NCBI GenBank assembly: GCA_945870505.1
Contig: CAMBSN010000029.1
Location: 1 to 33,313, forward strand
Direction of reading: 5' to 3'
Length of the DNA stretch: 33,313 bases
Origin: Candidatus Kuenenia stuttgartensis
GTDB lineage: Bacteria > Planctomycetota > Planctomycetia > Pirellulales > UBA1268
Below the pieces are notes generated by a model that saw only the letters and a program-made list of their open reading frames with translations, ran no database searches and had not been told where the DNA came from. The position numbers were made by a program, and so were the translations under genes. Shown here piece by piece: positions 13,790-21,585 of this stretch. Numbering within the stretch: position 1 is the first letter of the stretch; every line of letters starts with the position of its first letter.

Positions 13790-14769
13790 ACCGCTCCTCT
13801 CGACGTGGGTTCACACTCCCGGAACTGCTCGTGGTGACAGCGATCGTCGCGACCCTGATGGGCCTCGTGGTCGCGGGTGGCAGACCGTCCCGAGGGACGG
13901 CCGGCGACATCCGTCGCGGAGCACAGCAATTGGCATCCATGCTGCTCGCCTCGCAGTCGAAGTCGCTGGGGAGCCCGACGGGGGCCGCGGTGATCATCGA
14001 TTCCGACGGGACGCCCGGCCAGGTGATCTCCCATGCTCGTCGGTACCCCTTCATCGAAGGTCGAGTCGGGGCTCTCACGGTCGTGTCCGCTACATCGCGA
14101 ACTGTGTCGCTTTCCACCGACAACGAAGACATCGGTTCGCTCGTCCACGGTTATCGGATCCGTTTCATGGAGCAGACCGCGGGTGGCGAGGGGCCGCCGT
14201 CGGATTGGTTTTCGTTCCTCTGCACGACTCCCCCGAACGCCGTCGTGAGGCTTCGTTCGGAGAACGGCCAGTCTCCGCAAAACGCGGTCTGGCCGATACC
14301 GCCGGCGTCCGGCGAACTGCACTTCCAGATTGCCCGCTACCCGATCCCAACCGGACTCTCGGAATCGCTCCCGAAGGGCGTGGCAATCGATCTCCGCAAC
14401 AGTGGCTCCCTCGATTCCACCGTGGCCAACTGGGGCTCACTCGCTAATCGCGGTGCCATCGCGGTCGGTTTCGATCAAGTCGGTTCGGTGGATGCCCTCA
14501 TGCAAAACGTGCTACCCTCCACGGCCACCTCGCGGACCGTGCAGCCCGTGTCGCCGTACGAGGAGATCTACTTCCTCGTCACGTCTCTGAAGGACATCCT
14601 CGACCCCACCGTGAATACCCTGGCCAGCGACAAGGCGATCTGGGTGGTCGTCCACCCGAAGAGCGGACGCGTCACGGTCTCGGCCAACGTGCCACAGCAG
14701 GCCAATGACGGGGCCGCCTTGCGGGCAGCCCGGGAAAAAGCTCGTCGGGGCATCGTGCTCGGGGGTTGA
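13786..14769 (+). CDS. GspH-like pseudopilin
   Basis: This 327-residue prepilin-like protein starts MNRSSRRG, followed by FTLPELLVVTAIVATLMGLV: prepilin-peptidase cleavage after Gly and Glu at position 5 of the mature form. The early GDIRRGAQQLASMLLASQSKSL stretch resembles the alpha-1 C-terminal region of GspH proteins. It is about twice the usual length of GspH, with a long beta-rich C-terminal domain (residues 80-310) that I cannot assign. Its ATG overlaps the stop of the preceding pseudopilin (ATGA), and the next gene begins two bases after its stop. Minor pseudopilins of this type sit at or near the pseudopilus tip. Confidence 0.75.
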   Translation: MNRSSRRGFTLPELLVVTAIVATLMGLVVAGGRPSRGTAGDIRRGAQQLASMLLASQSKSLGSPTGAAVIIDSDGTPGQVISHARRYPFIEGRVGALTVVSATSRTVSLSTDNEDIGSLVHGYRIRFMEQTAGGEGPPSDWFSFLCTTPPNAVVRLRSENGQSPQNAVWPIPPASGELHFQIARYPIPTGLSESLPKGVAIDLRNSGSLDSTVANWGSLANRGAIAVGFDQVGSVDALMQNVLPSTATSRTVQPVSPYEEIYFLVTSLKDILDPTVNTLASDKAIWVVVHPKSGRVTVSANVPQQANDGAALRAAREKARRGIVLGG

Positions 14770-14771
14770 CC

Positions 14772-15716
14772 ATGCAACTGGCCGCCACGATCGCACGCGA
14801 ACCCGCGCCGCTGCGCGGGATCACACTCCTGGAGGTGTTGATCGCGTGCGGCCTGCTCGTCATCGGGCTCTCGACGATGGCAGCACTGCTACCGGCTTCG
14901 AGCGCCCGCCTTGCTCAGGCAAGTTTGGCGGATCGCGCCGGTGTCCTCGCCTCCAATGCGCTGGCAGACTCGGCCAACCGCTGCCTGGTGGCCGTCGACA
15001 CCTTCCCAACCGTGAGTTCCACGAATCCCCTGGCGGGCCGGACGCTGGCGATCGGATCGCTGCTCGGCCAGCTGCCCGGGTTCGGCGTCCTCCCGTCGGG
15101 CCGCAATGCCAACGAATACTTCACCGGGCCATCGGACGAAGGACTCAGGCGGTGCGGCTCGCCGCGAACATTCCTGCTGGAAGACGAGCTTCAGTATGGA
15201 CCGTCGCCCTCCGTCGCGTCTGCGCCGTCCAACGCCTTTAGCAGCAGTAGCGACGGCTCTACCGGTCCACGGCAGGTGCGCGATGGCGTGTGCTGGGGAG
15301 CCACCATCACGCCTCAGTTGGTTCCGCCCGCCGTGGGAGGTGCCGCCGTGCTCGCGATCGCCGTGTTCAAGAGAAGCGGCACCATCGCATCGGAAGAGAT
15401 GAAGGATGCGATGCCCGTGGGCGTGACGAGAACGAACAGCTTCTACGAGGCCGACGTCCTTGCGAGCGGCCCGCTCCTGCGCCCCTGCACGTGGGTCCTG
15501 GCGATCCCCGCGAACCCGAGCACGGCCCCACGCTGGTTTCAGGTGATGTCGTCCTGGACGTTCGAACCGCCAGCCGCCCAAACCACACGATTGATTTTCA
15601 GGAACCAGCAGGATTTCGAGTCTGCCACCGGGACTGGATCCACCGGCTCGAAGGCCACCATATTGGCCTTTGAAGACCTTCTCCGGGTGGATGAGCACCT
15701 CGTGACACTTAACTAA
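14772..15716 (+). CDS. GspI/PilV-like minor pseudopilin
   Basis: This is a 314-residue protein with leader MQLAATIAREPAPLRG and mature start ITLLEVLIACGLLVIGLSTM, including Glu at position 5. The LLEVLIACGLLVIGLS form is typical of GspI and PilV. It is much longer than GspI (about 120 residues), with an Ala/Ser-rich C-terminal domain of unknown fold. The start is ATG 14772, two bases after the previous stop and preceded by a GGGGG tract; the frame extends only to a TTG overlapping that stop. A 61-bp gap separates it from the next gene. Confidence 0.75.
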   Translation: MQLAATIAREPAPLRGITLLEVLIACGLLVIGLSTMAALLPASSARLAQASLADRAGVLASNALADSANRCLVAVDTFPTVSSTNPLAGRTLAIGSLLGQLPGFGVLPSGRNANEYFTGPSDEGLRRCGSPRTFLLEDELQYGPSPSVASAPSNAFSSSSDGSTGPRQVRDGVCWGATITPQLVPPAVGGAAVLAIAVFKRSGTIASEEMKDAMPVGVTRTNSFYEADVLASGPLLRPCTWVLAIPANPSTAPRWFQVMSSWTFEPPAAQTTRLIFRNQQDFESATGTGSTGSKATILAFEDLLRVDEHLVTLN

Positions 15717-15777
15717 GCGACTAACGAATCAAGCGGCGTGGGGCCTGTCAGGGCCGCCCCGCGCAGGGAGAACCATC

Positions 15778-18700
15778 ATGCCCCACACGTTCGCCTTCCA
15801 CCGCCGCCGCGGAGCGCTGCTGCTGCTCGTGCTCGGCGTGCTCACCATGTTCGTCCTGGTCGGAACGGTGATGCTCACGCTCGCCACCCGTGCCCGGTCC
15901 TCATCCCGCGCCTTCGCGGCGGCGACCGCCGGCACGGCGGCCGGCCCGATGCTCGCCCGCGTCCAGCTGGAGCAGGCCCTCCTCCAGCTGATTCGAGGCG
16001 GAGCGAACGCGAAGACTGCCGGGCTCAGCGAGAGCCTGCTGGAAGACATGTATGGGTCCACGCCGGCCGTCGTCGCCACGGTGACCTCCATCCAGGATCG
16101 TGGCGTCATCGTCGAGGCGACGCTCACCCCGCAGAGCGGCACAGCCCCAATCCGGGCCGCCGATCTCTGCGGCCGGGTGCTCACCTTCACACCCAGCCCC
16201 GCGTCCGGAGATTCGATCACGAGCCAACGGATCCTGCGGGCCAGTCCGGCGACCAGTGGCACGGGGGCGTTCACCTGCTGGATGGCCAAACTCCCCTCGG
16301 AGGCCGGTGGACGCCTGCCCCAGCCGCCCTGCCGGGCGGTCGTCAATCAGCCCGCATTCCGCGACGAGGCCTACGACGCCTATGACCCGGCGAACCCCTG
16401 GCTCACGCGGGTTTCCTTGGAGAATGGCAGCGTCAAGTCGGTGCCCCGCCCCGCCTTCGCTTCAGCCGGTGCGGCCTCCACCGTCGACAACGACAACGAC
16501 GGCGTTGACGACGGCGTCTGGCTCAGCGGCCTGCTCTCCCGTCTTCCGGCCCCTGATGGAGGCACGCTCACCTTCGACGTCTCCTACCTCGTGCTCGACC
16601 TCGACGGTCGGATCAACGTAAACGCCCATGGCAATCGCACCTCGATCGATTTCCCGGCATCAGGGAACTGGTGGAAGAATGCCCCCGCCGTGCCGACGGG
16701 CAGCGGGTATGGCCCTGCGGACATCGATGCATCGCTCGTGCTCGTCGATCCGCTGCAGAAAAATCAGACCGCGTCCGACCCGCCGGTCGCCTCAGACCGC
16801 TGGCGACGGGTCATCGGCGGCACTGCCGGTGGCCTAAAGGCTCTCGTCTCCTCGACGGGTCAGCGGCGGCCCGTGGCCCAGGTGGGCATGATCGACGGCC
16901 GGTATGGCGATTCCGGGAACCCCGGCGGCAGCGGCAATGACTCGCACAGTGCGCGAAACGAGCTGCTCTACGGTAACAATCCGTTGGTCGATCTGAAGTG
17001 CATGATCAAGGCGCAGATGGATACGGCGAGCAACTCGACCGCTGCCGTTCCCAAGATGATTTACTACTGCCCCGACTGGACGAAGTCGGGTTACGTAGAC
17101 GATCCCTACGAGATGCGACTTGACGTGGATGCCCAGCGTCCCGTCGCACTTCGCAGTGGCACAAACCAGATCGACAATCCATTCACCGTTGCCGACATGG
17201 AGGCCGTACTCCGCCAGTTTGATGCCGATGCAGCAACGCTCCCGCCACGACTGGCGGTCGCGCTCGACAACGCCAGCCAGCGGTCACGGATGCTCCTCAC
17301 GACCGACAGCTGGGATACCCCGGGCCTGACCGGCACCACCGCCGCCACGATCGAGAACTACGTGGCGAGACTCACGTGCGACCCTGCTGACGTCATGTCG
17401 CCCGATGTGTTGGCCGGCCTGCGCTTCGACATCAACCGCCCGTTCCCGGCCGACTCGACCGAGGCTGCGGCCAAACAGGACTACTGCAAGCACCTCTACA
17501 CGCTGCTGGTCGCCCTCGGCCAGCCAGCAACCGCCGCCACGGCCCAGTGGGCGGCGAACGTCGTCGACTATCGAGACCCGGATTCGAAGTTCACCCGCTT
17601 CCAGTTCGACACCACCCCCGCCGACGGCTGGAACAAGACGACCACGTCCGGCACCAGCACGGTCGCGGATCCGGGCTGGAACGCCACCAACGTCGTCTGG
17701 GGCGTCGAGCGGCCAGAACTCGTGATCGCCCAGACGCTCGCGTGGCGTGACAACCTCAACGCCGGCGAACTCTTCGTGTCGCTCCATCGCCCGTGGAGTG
17801 CGGTGAGGGTCGGGCCGGACGGCAAGGAGACTGCTGTGGACGTGCTCGACCCGTCGCTTGCCTCGAAGGCCGACGCCAACACGCTCGACCTCTCCATGAA
17901 AGTCGGCAATGATCCGATCTGGCGATTGCGATTCGACGAAGACAGTAAGTTCGTCCGCTTCGATACACCAGCGCAGAACGTCTCTCTTCCGGCGTTCCCT
18001 GCCGGCAGCACGACGTTCACCTCGAACGATAAATCGTTGCTCGCGCCCAACTCCTATCTTGTGGTCAAACCCAACGGCAACAGCGCCGCCGGTATCAAGG
18101 TGGGAAGCGGCCTCGGCACGTTCCGGATCTCCAAGGGAGGCACGTTCCGAGCGGAACGCTGGTCCGGCGCGGGCAACGATCAGCCGGGCTCCGACACGAT
18201 GGTGTTCCTTGACCGGCTTGCCGACCCCTCCCTCGCCTGGAACGCCGCGACCAACCCGTATGTCACGGTCGATCAGCTCGGCATCAAACTTGTGAATCGA
18301 TCAGGCGTCGATCCCAACAACTGGCGGTCGTTCTTTCGCGATCCGCCCTTCTGGCGGCACCGCCCCTTCTCCAAGATCATGAAGCCGCCTACCATCGCGG
18401 CACTCGACCCGCAGGCGACCAACTGGCTTCCCTGGGCTAACCGCGCCTACATCAGCCACGCAGAACTCCTGCTCGTTCCTCAGGGAAACGCCCTGCAGAT
18501 GATGACCGACTACGACATCCCTAAGAACAAGAAGGCCACCAATCCTTACTACTCGCTTCCGACGGAGAAACTGCTCGACGCCGCGATCGTGCCCTCTCGG
18601 TTCGCCGGCTCGCAGGTGAGCGTCCTCCCCGCTGCGCTGACGTCTGTGGGCATGGACAAGATCCCCTTCAATCAGTTGTCCCGTTGGCGGGAACCGGGAA

Positions 18701-19230
18701 GGGTGAACCTTAACACCGTCACCCCCAACCGCAGTTGCTCCGACCCCCAATCGAACGATTCCGTCTGGTGGGCCGCGCTCGGCCCCGATGCGTCGGTGTC
18801 GCTGGATGAGTTTGCGTCCGCCGGCCCCGCCACGAACATCGGCGACCTACTGACGCTCATGCAGGGCGGCGGCGTCTACATCGATGCCGACGACGGCAGC
18901 AGCGGAAACTCCTGCAACTCAAGTTCCAGCAGCGGAAACTCCTCCAACTCTAGTTCCGGCAACGGAAACTCATGGAAGAAAAACCGCCCCTACGACCTCA
19001 ATCCAGCGGCGGCCTACACGACTGCGATGCGGTTGGCCAACGTGGCCACCATTCGATCGCACGTCTTCGCGGTCTGGGTGACGGTTCGCGTGCGGAACAC
19101 GTCAGCGGGGGGCAGCGACTCGTATCACCGACTGTTCGCGATCATCGATCGCTCACGGCCCGTAGGCTTCAGCGTGGGGCAAGACCTGAACGTCCGAGAC
19201 ACCATCCGCGTGCTGCGATTCCTGGAGTAG
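15778..19230 (+). CDS. Giant GspK/PilX-like minor pseudopilin
   Basis: This is a 1150-residue protein, more than three times the length of typical GspK (about 320). The N-terminus MPHTFAFHRRRG then ALLLLVLGVLTMFVLVGTVM is a prepilin-like helix without Glu at position 5, which is the known exception for GspK. Two GspK-type signatures are present: VLDLDGRINVNAHG (about residue 277) and GRVNLNTVTPN (about 977). An Asp-rich loop DNDNDGVDDG lies at residues 237-246. Residues about 1040-1067 are a Ser/Asn/Gly tract from 30-bp tandem repeats. AGGGAGA precedes ATG 15778. By position and N-terminus it would cap the pseudopilus tip; the large middle domain is unassigned. Confidence 0.75.
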   Translation: MPHTFAFHRRRGALLLLVLGVLTMFVLVGTVMLTLATRARSSSRAFAAATAGTAAGPMLARVQLEQALLQLIRGGANAKTAGLSESLLEDMYGSTPAVVATVTSIQDRGVIVEATLTPQSGTAPIRAADLCGRVLTFTPSPASGDSITSQRILRASPATSGTGAFTCWMAKLPSEAGGRLPQPPCRAVVNQPAFRDEAYDAYDPANPWLTRVSLENGSVKSVPRPAFASAGAASTVDNDNDGVDDGVWLSGLLSRLPAPDGGTLTFDVSYLVLDLDGRINVNAHGNRTSIDFPASGNWWKNAPAVPTGSGYGPADIDASLVLVDPLQKNQTASDPPVASDRWRRVIGGTAGGLKALVSSTGQRRPVAQVGMIDGRYGDSGNPGGSGNDSHSARNELLYGNNPLVDLKCMIKAQMDTASNSTAAVPKMIYYCPDWTKSGYVDDPYEMRLDVDAQRPVALRSGTNQIDNPFTVADMEAVLRQFDADAATLPPRLAVALDNASQRSRMLLTTDSWDTPGLTGTTAATIENYVARLTCDPADVMSPDVLAGLRFDINRPFPADSTEAAAKQDYCKHLYTLLVALGQPATAATAQWAANVVDYRDPDSKFTRFQFDTTPADGWNKTTTSGTSTVADPGWNATNVVWGVERPELVIAQTLAWRDNLNAGELFVSLHRPWSAVRVGPDGKETAVDVLDPSLASKADANTLDLSMKVGNDPIWRLRFDEDSKFVRFDTPAQNVSLPAFPAGSTTFTSNDKSLLAPNSYLVVKPNGNSAAGIKVGSGLGTFRISKGGTFRAERWSGAGNDQPGSDTMVFLDRLADPSLAWNAATNPYVTVDQLGIKLVNRSGVDPNNWRSFFRDPPFWRHRPFSKIMKPPTIAALDPQATNWLPWANRAYISHAELLLVPQGNALQMMTDYDIPKNKKATNPYYSLPTEKLLDAAIVPSRFAGSQVSVLPAALTSVGMDKIPFNQLSRWREPGRVNLNTVTPNRSCSDPQSNDSVWWAALGPDASVSLDEFASAGPATNIGDLLTLMQGGGVYIDADDGSSGNSCNSSSSSGNSSNSSSGNGNSWKKNRPYDLNPAAAYTTAMRLANVATIRSHVFAVWVTVRVRNTSAGGSDSYHRLFAIIDRSRPVGFSVGQDLNVRDTIRVLRFLE
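18898..18975 (+). repeat. 30-bp in-frame minisatellite
   Basis: Two full units and one partial unit of a 30-bp repeat (18898-18927, 18928-18957, 18958-18975), each starting with a variant of AGCAGCGGAAACTC. They encode a flexible Ser/Asn/Gly linker in the GspK-like protein. The period is a multiple of three, so unit gain or loss would keep the frame. Confidence 0.8.
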
Positions 19231-19234
19231 CCGC

Positions 19235-20614
19235 ATGACCGCGGTGTCAGCTCCACCACTCGCTGCCTACACGACTCGCAGCTTGAGACGAGGGCTCACG
19301 CTCGCCGAACTGCTTGTCGCCGCCACCCTCTCGCTGGTGGTGATGGGGGCGGTCGCGTCGCTGTTTGGAATCCTCAGTCATTCCATTCGGCAGAGCCAGG
19401 CCACGGTTGACCTGGGGGCCGTGATGCGATCCACGGCCTGGAAACTTCGCCAGGACCTGACGAGCATCACCTGCACGGTAGCGCCCTGGGTCTCGCCCGA
19501 GACGAACTCTGGCTACTTCGAACTCATCGAGGGCCCGGCCCGCGACACCTCGTTCGCATTTGATGCAAGTGGTGTGCCGACGACGAACCTCACCGCCGAC
19601 ACCGACGACATCCTTCTGTTCACGACGCAGTCTCTCGCCGAGCCCTACGTCGGGCGATACGAGGGGGCGACGATCGAGTCGCCCTACGCCGAAGTGGCCT
19701 GGTTCTGCAGGCCCTCTGGTACGCTGAACGACGGCACGATGCTCTACGACCTCCACCGCCGCCAACTCTTGGTGACGTCGTATCTCGGTCAGTCCACGCT
19801 GCTCAACAATGCTGTTTCCGGCACCGCAAACCGGGCGATCTACGACCTCTCACTGCGGCCGGACACCATCCAGGGCCAGGGAAGCGTATTGCTTCCAAAC
19901 TCGCTGGGGGACCTTACGAAGCGTGAGAATCGCTTCATGCGCAGCGGCTATTCGTTCCTCACCACCACGGGTAGCAGGAGCACCGTTTCCGCGCAGACGT
20001 TTCCGTTTGCGTTTCCCTTGGTGGGGGGCACCGCCTATGCACTCTCCGAGACCACGCTCACCGACACACCGCGAGCAGGCGAGGACGTGATTCTCACGAA
20101 CGTGATCGCCTTTGACGTGCGGGTCTACGATCCCCAGGCGGTCGTGCCCACGGCCACCGGCACGACCTGGCGGCTGCCGGGAGATCCGGGATACCTGGCT
20201 GCGGCCGCTTCCGGTACGGCCGGCACCGGGGCCTACGTCGATCTCGGCTGGCAGGGCGGCACGCCCGTGGTGCGGACCGGGACGTTTCCGCCAGCAGGGC
20301 AGTCCGCGCTCGGCTCGGCAGGTGTCCTCGTGACCGATTCACCGCGAAACGTCCCCCTGCCGGCGACGACCTACGACACTTGGAGCCGCCACTACGAGGT
20401 CAATGGTCTCGACGACGATGGCGACGGCGTGGTGGACGAGGGGAGCAATGGCGTTGACACCGATGGAGACGGCTGGCCCGAGTATTCGGGCACCGCGGAG
20501 ACGTCTCCTCCCTATCCCGTTGCGCTCCGCGGCATGGAGGTGCGGATTCGATGCTACGAGCCGCACAGCAAGCAGGTGCGGCAGATTACACTACGGCATT
20601 CGTTTCCACGATGA
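19235..20614 (+). CDS. GspJ/PilW-like minor pseudopilin
   Basis: This is a 459-residue prepilin-like protein. A 19-residue leader ends SLRRG, followed by LTLAELLVAATLSLVVMGAV with Glu at position 5. The next VASLFGILSHSIRQSQATVD and the early MRSTAWKLRQDLTSIT fit GspJ/PilW. It is about twice the usual GspJ length. Near the C-terminus two Asp-rich loops occur in tandem, DDDGDGVVDEG and DTDGDGWPEYSG (residues 393-417), resembling calcium-binding thrombospondin-3 or EF-hand-like loops. ATG 19235 lies four bases after the GspK-like stop, with GGAG overlapping that gene's end. Its TGA overlaps the next start. Confidence 0.75.
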   Translation: MTAVSAPPLAAYTTRSLRRGLTLAELLVAATLSLVVMGAVASLFGILSHSIRQSQATVDLGAVMRSTAWKLRQDLTSITCTVAPWVSPETNSGYFELIEGPARDTSFAFDASGVPTTNLTADTDDILLFTTQSLAEPYVGRYEGATIESPYAEVAWFCRPSGTLNDGTMLYDLHRRQLLVTSYLGQSTLLNNAVSGTANRAIYDLSLRPDTIQGQGSVLLPNSLGDLTKRENRFMRSGYSFLTTTGSRSTVSAQTFPFAFPLVGGTAYALSETTLTDTPRAGEDVILTNVIAFDVRVYDPQAVVPTATGTTWRLPGDPGYLAAAASGTAGTGAYVDLGWQGGTPVVRTGTFPPAGQSALGSAGVLVTDSPRNVPLPATTYDTWSRHYEVNGLDDDGDGVVDEGSNGVDTDGDGWPEYSGTAETSPPYPVALRGMEVRIRCYEPHSKQVRQITLRHSFPR

Positions 20615-21585
20615 TGGCCGGTCCGCACGCGACCTCATCCACCCCCGCATCCGAGCAGCTTTCCATGCGTCGTTCATCGAGTGTTCGACCCCGCTGCTCG
20701 GGAATGACGCTGGTCGAACTGCTCGTGGTGATCGCCATCATCAGCGTGCTCGTGGCGATCTCAGCCCCGGCGCTCTCGATGGCGATCGCCCGAAGCCGCC
20801 TGACCCAGTGCACGAACAACGCCTACCAGATCGCGTTCGCACTCCAGCGGCATGACGAGCAGCGTGGAAACATTCCAGGCTGGCTGAATGCAAACCCCAA
20901 TGGCTCCGCGGGCCTCTGCTCGTGGCCAGTCCCCCTGCTTCCCTACCTCGGACGAAGCGATCTCTACGACGCCTGGCCGCTGCTGCCGAACAATCCCACG
21001 ATCGACCTTTTCGTCTGCCCCTCAAACCGGCCGGACAAACGCATTACGTATCCCGTGGTGCACTACGCCGGCAACGTCGGAGCCAGCGGCACCGTCGCGA
21101 ACGACGGTGTCTTCCTCAACATTGCGTCGACAACGACAAGCCGCCTGTCGCTCGACGACATCGCCGAGGCCGACGGAACCGCCACGACACTCGCTTTCGC
21201 CGAGAAGTCCTCCCTCGCCTTCCAGCCCCATGCCTGGGTGTACGGACCCGCTTCGGCCCCGCAGGGCACCCTGTTCGGCTCGGGGACGACCGTGCCACCG
21301 GTGTTCGGGGCGACCGGGCTCCCGGTCTATCCCGTCATCAACGGCACGACCAGCCGCACCTACGCCCCCTCCAGCACGCACTCCGGCGGCGTGGTGGTGG
21401 CCTTCTGCGACGGCCATACAGCGTTCCTGCGAAAGGAGCTGCAGCCTTACGAATATGGTCAACTGCTCACGCCAAAGACGCGCTGGCAGAGCAACGTGAA
21501 CAAGACCAACTCAGCGGCGATGCAGCCCTGGCTCCTCAAGAGCGGCCAGCCTTACCTGCTCGACGAAAAGATCCTCAAGCAATGA
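20611..21585 (+). CDS. DUF1559/H-X9-DG type pseudopilin
   Basis: This is a 324-residue pseudopilin of the planctomycete-expanded DUF1559 type. A roughly 32-residue leader ends RCSG, followed by MTLVELLVVIAIISVLVAIS, with Glu at position 5. The C-terminal signature H257-SGGVVVAFC-DG is an exact H-X9-DG motif. The middle region has WPVPLLPYLGRSDLYDAW and LFVCPSNRPDK, typical of the family. The start is ATG 20611, overlapping the stop of the GspJ-like gene (ATGA). Function is unknown for the whole family; it is thought to be exported and processed by prepilin peptidase. Confidence 0.85.
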   Translation: MMAGPHATSSTPASEQLSMRRSSSVRPRCSGMTLVELLVVIAIISVLVAISAPALSMAIARSRLTQCTNNAYQIAFALQRHDEQRGNIPGWLNANPNGSAGLCSWPVPLLPYLGRSDLYDAWPLLPNNPTIDLFVCPSNRPDKRITYPVVHYAGNVGASGTVANDGVFLNIASTTTSRLSLDDIAEADGTATTLAFAEKSSLAFQPHAWVYGPASAPQGTLFGSGTTVPPVFGATGLPVYPVINGTTSRTYAPSSTHSGGVVVAFCDGHTAFLRKELQPYEYGQLLTPKTRWQSNVNKTNSAAMQPWLLKSGQPYLLDEKILKQ

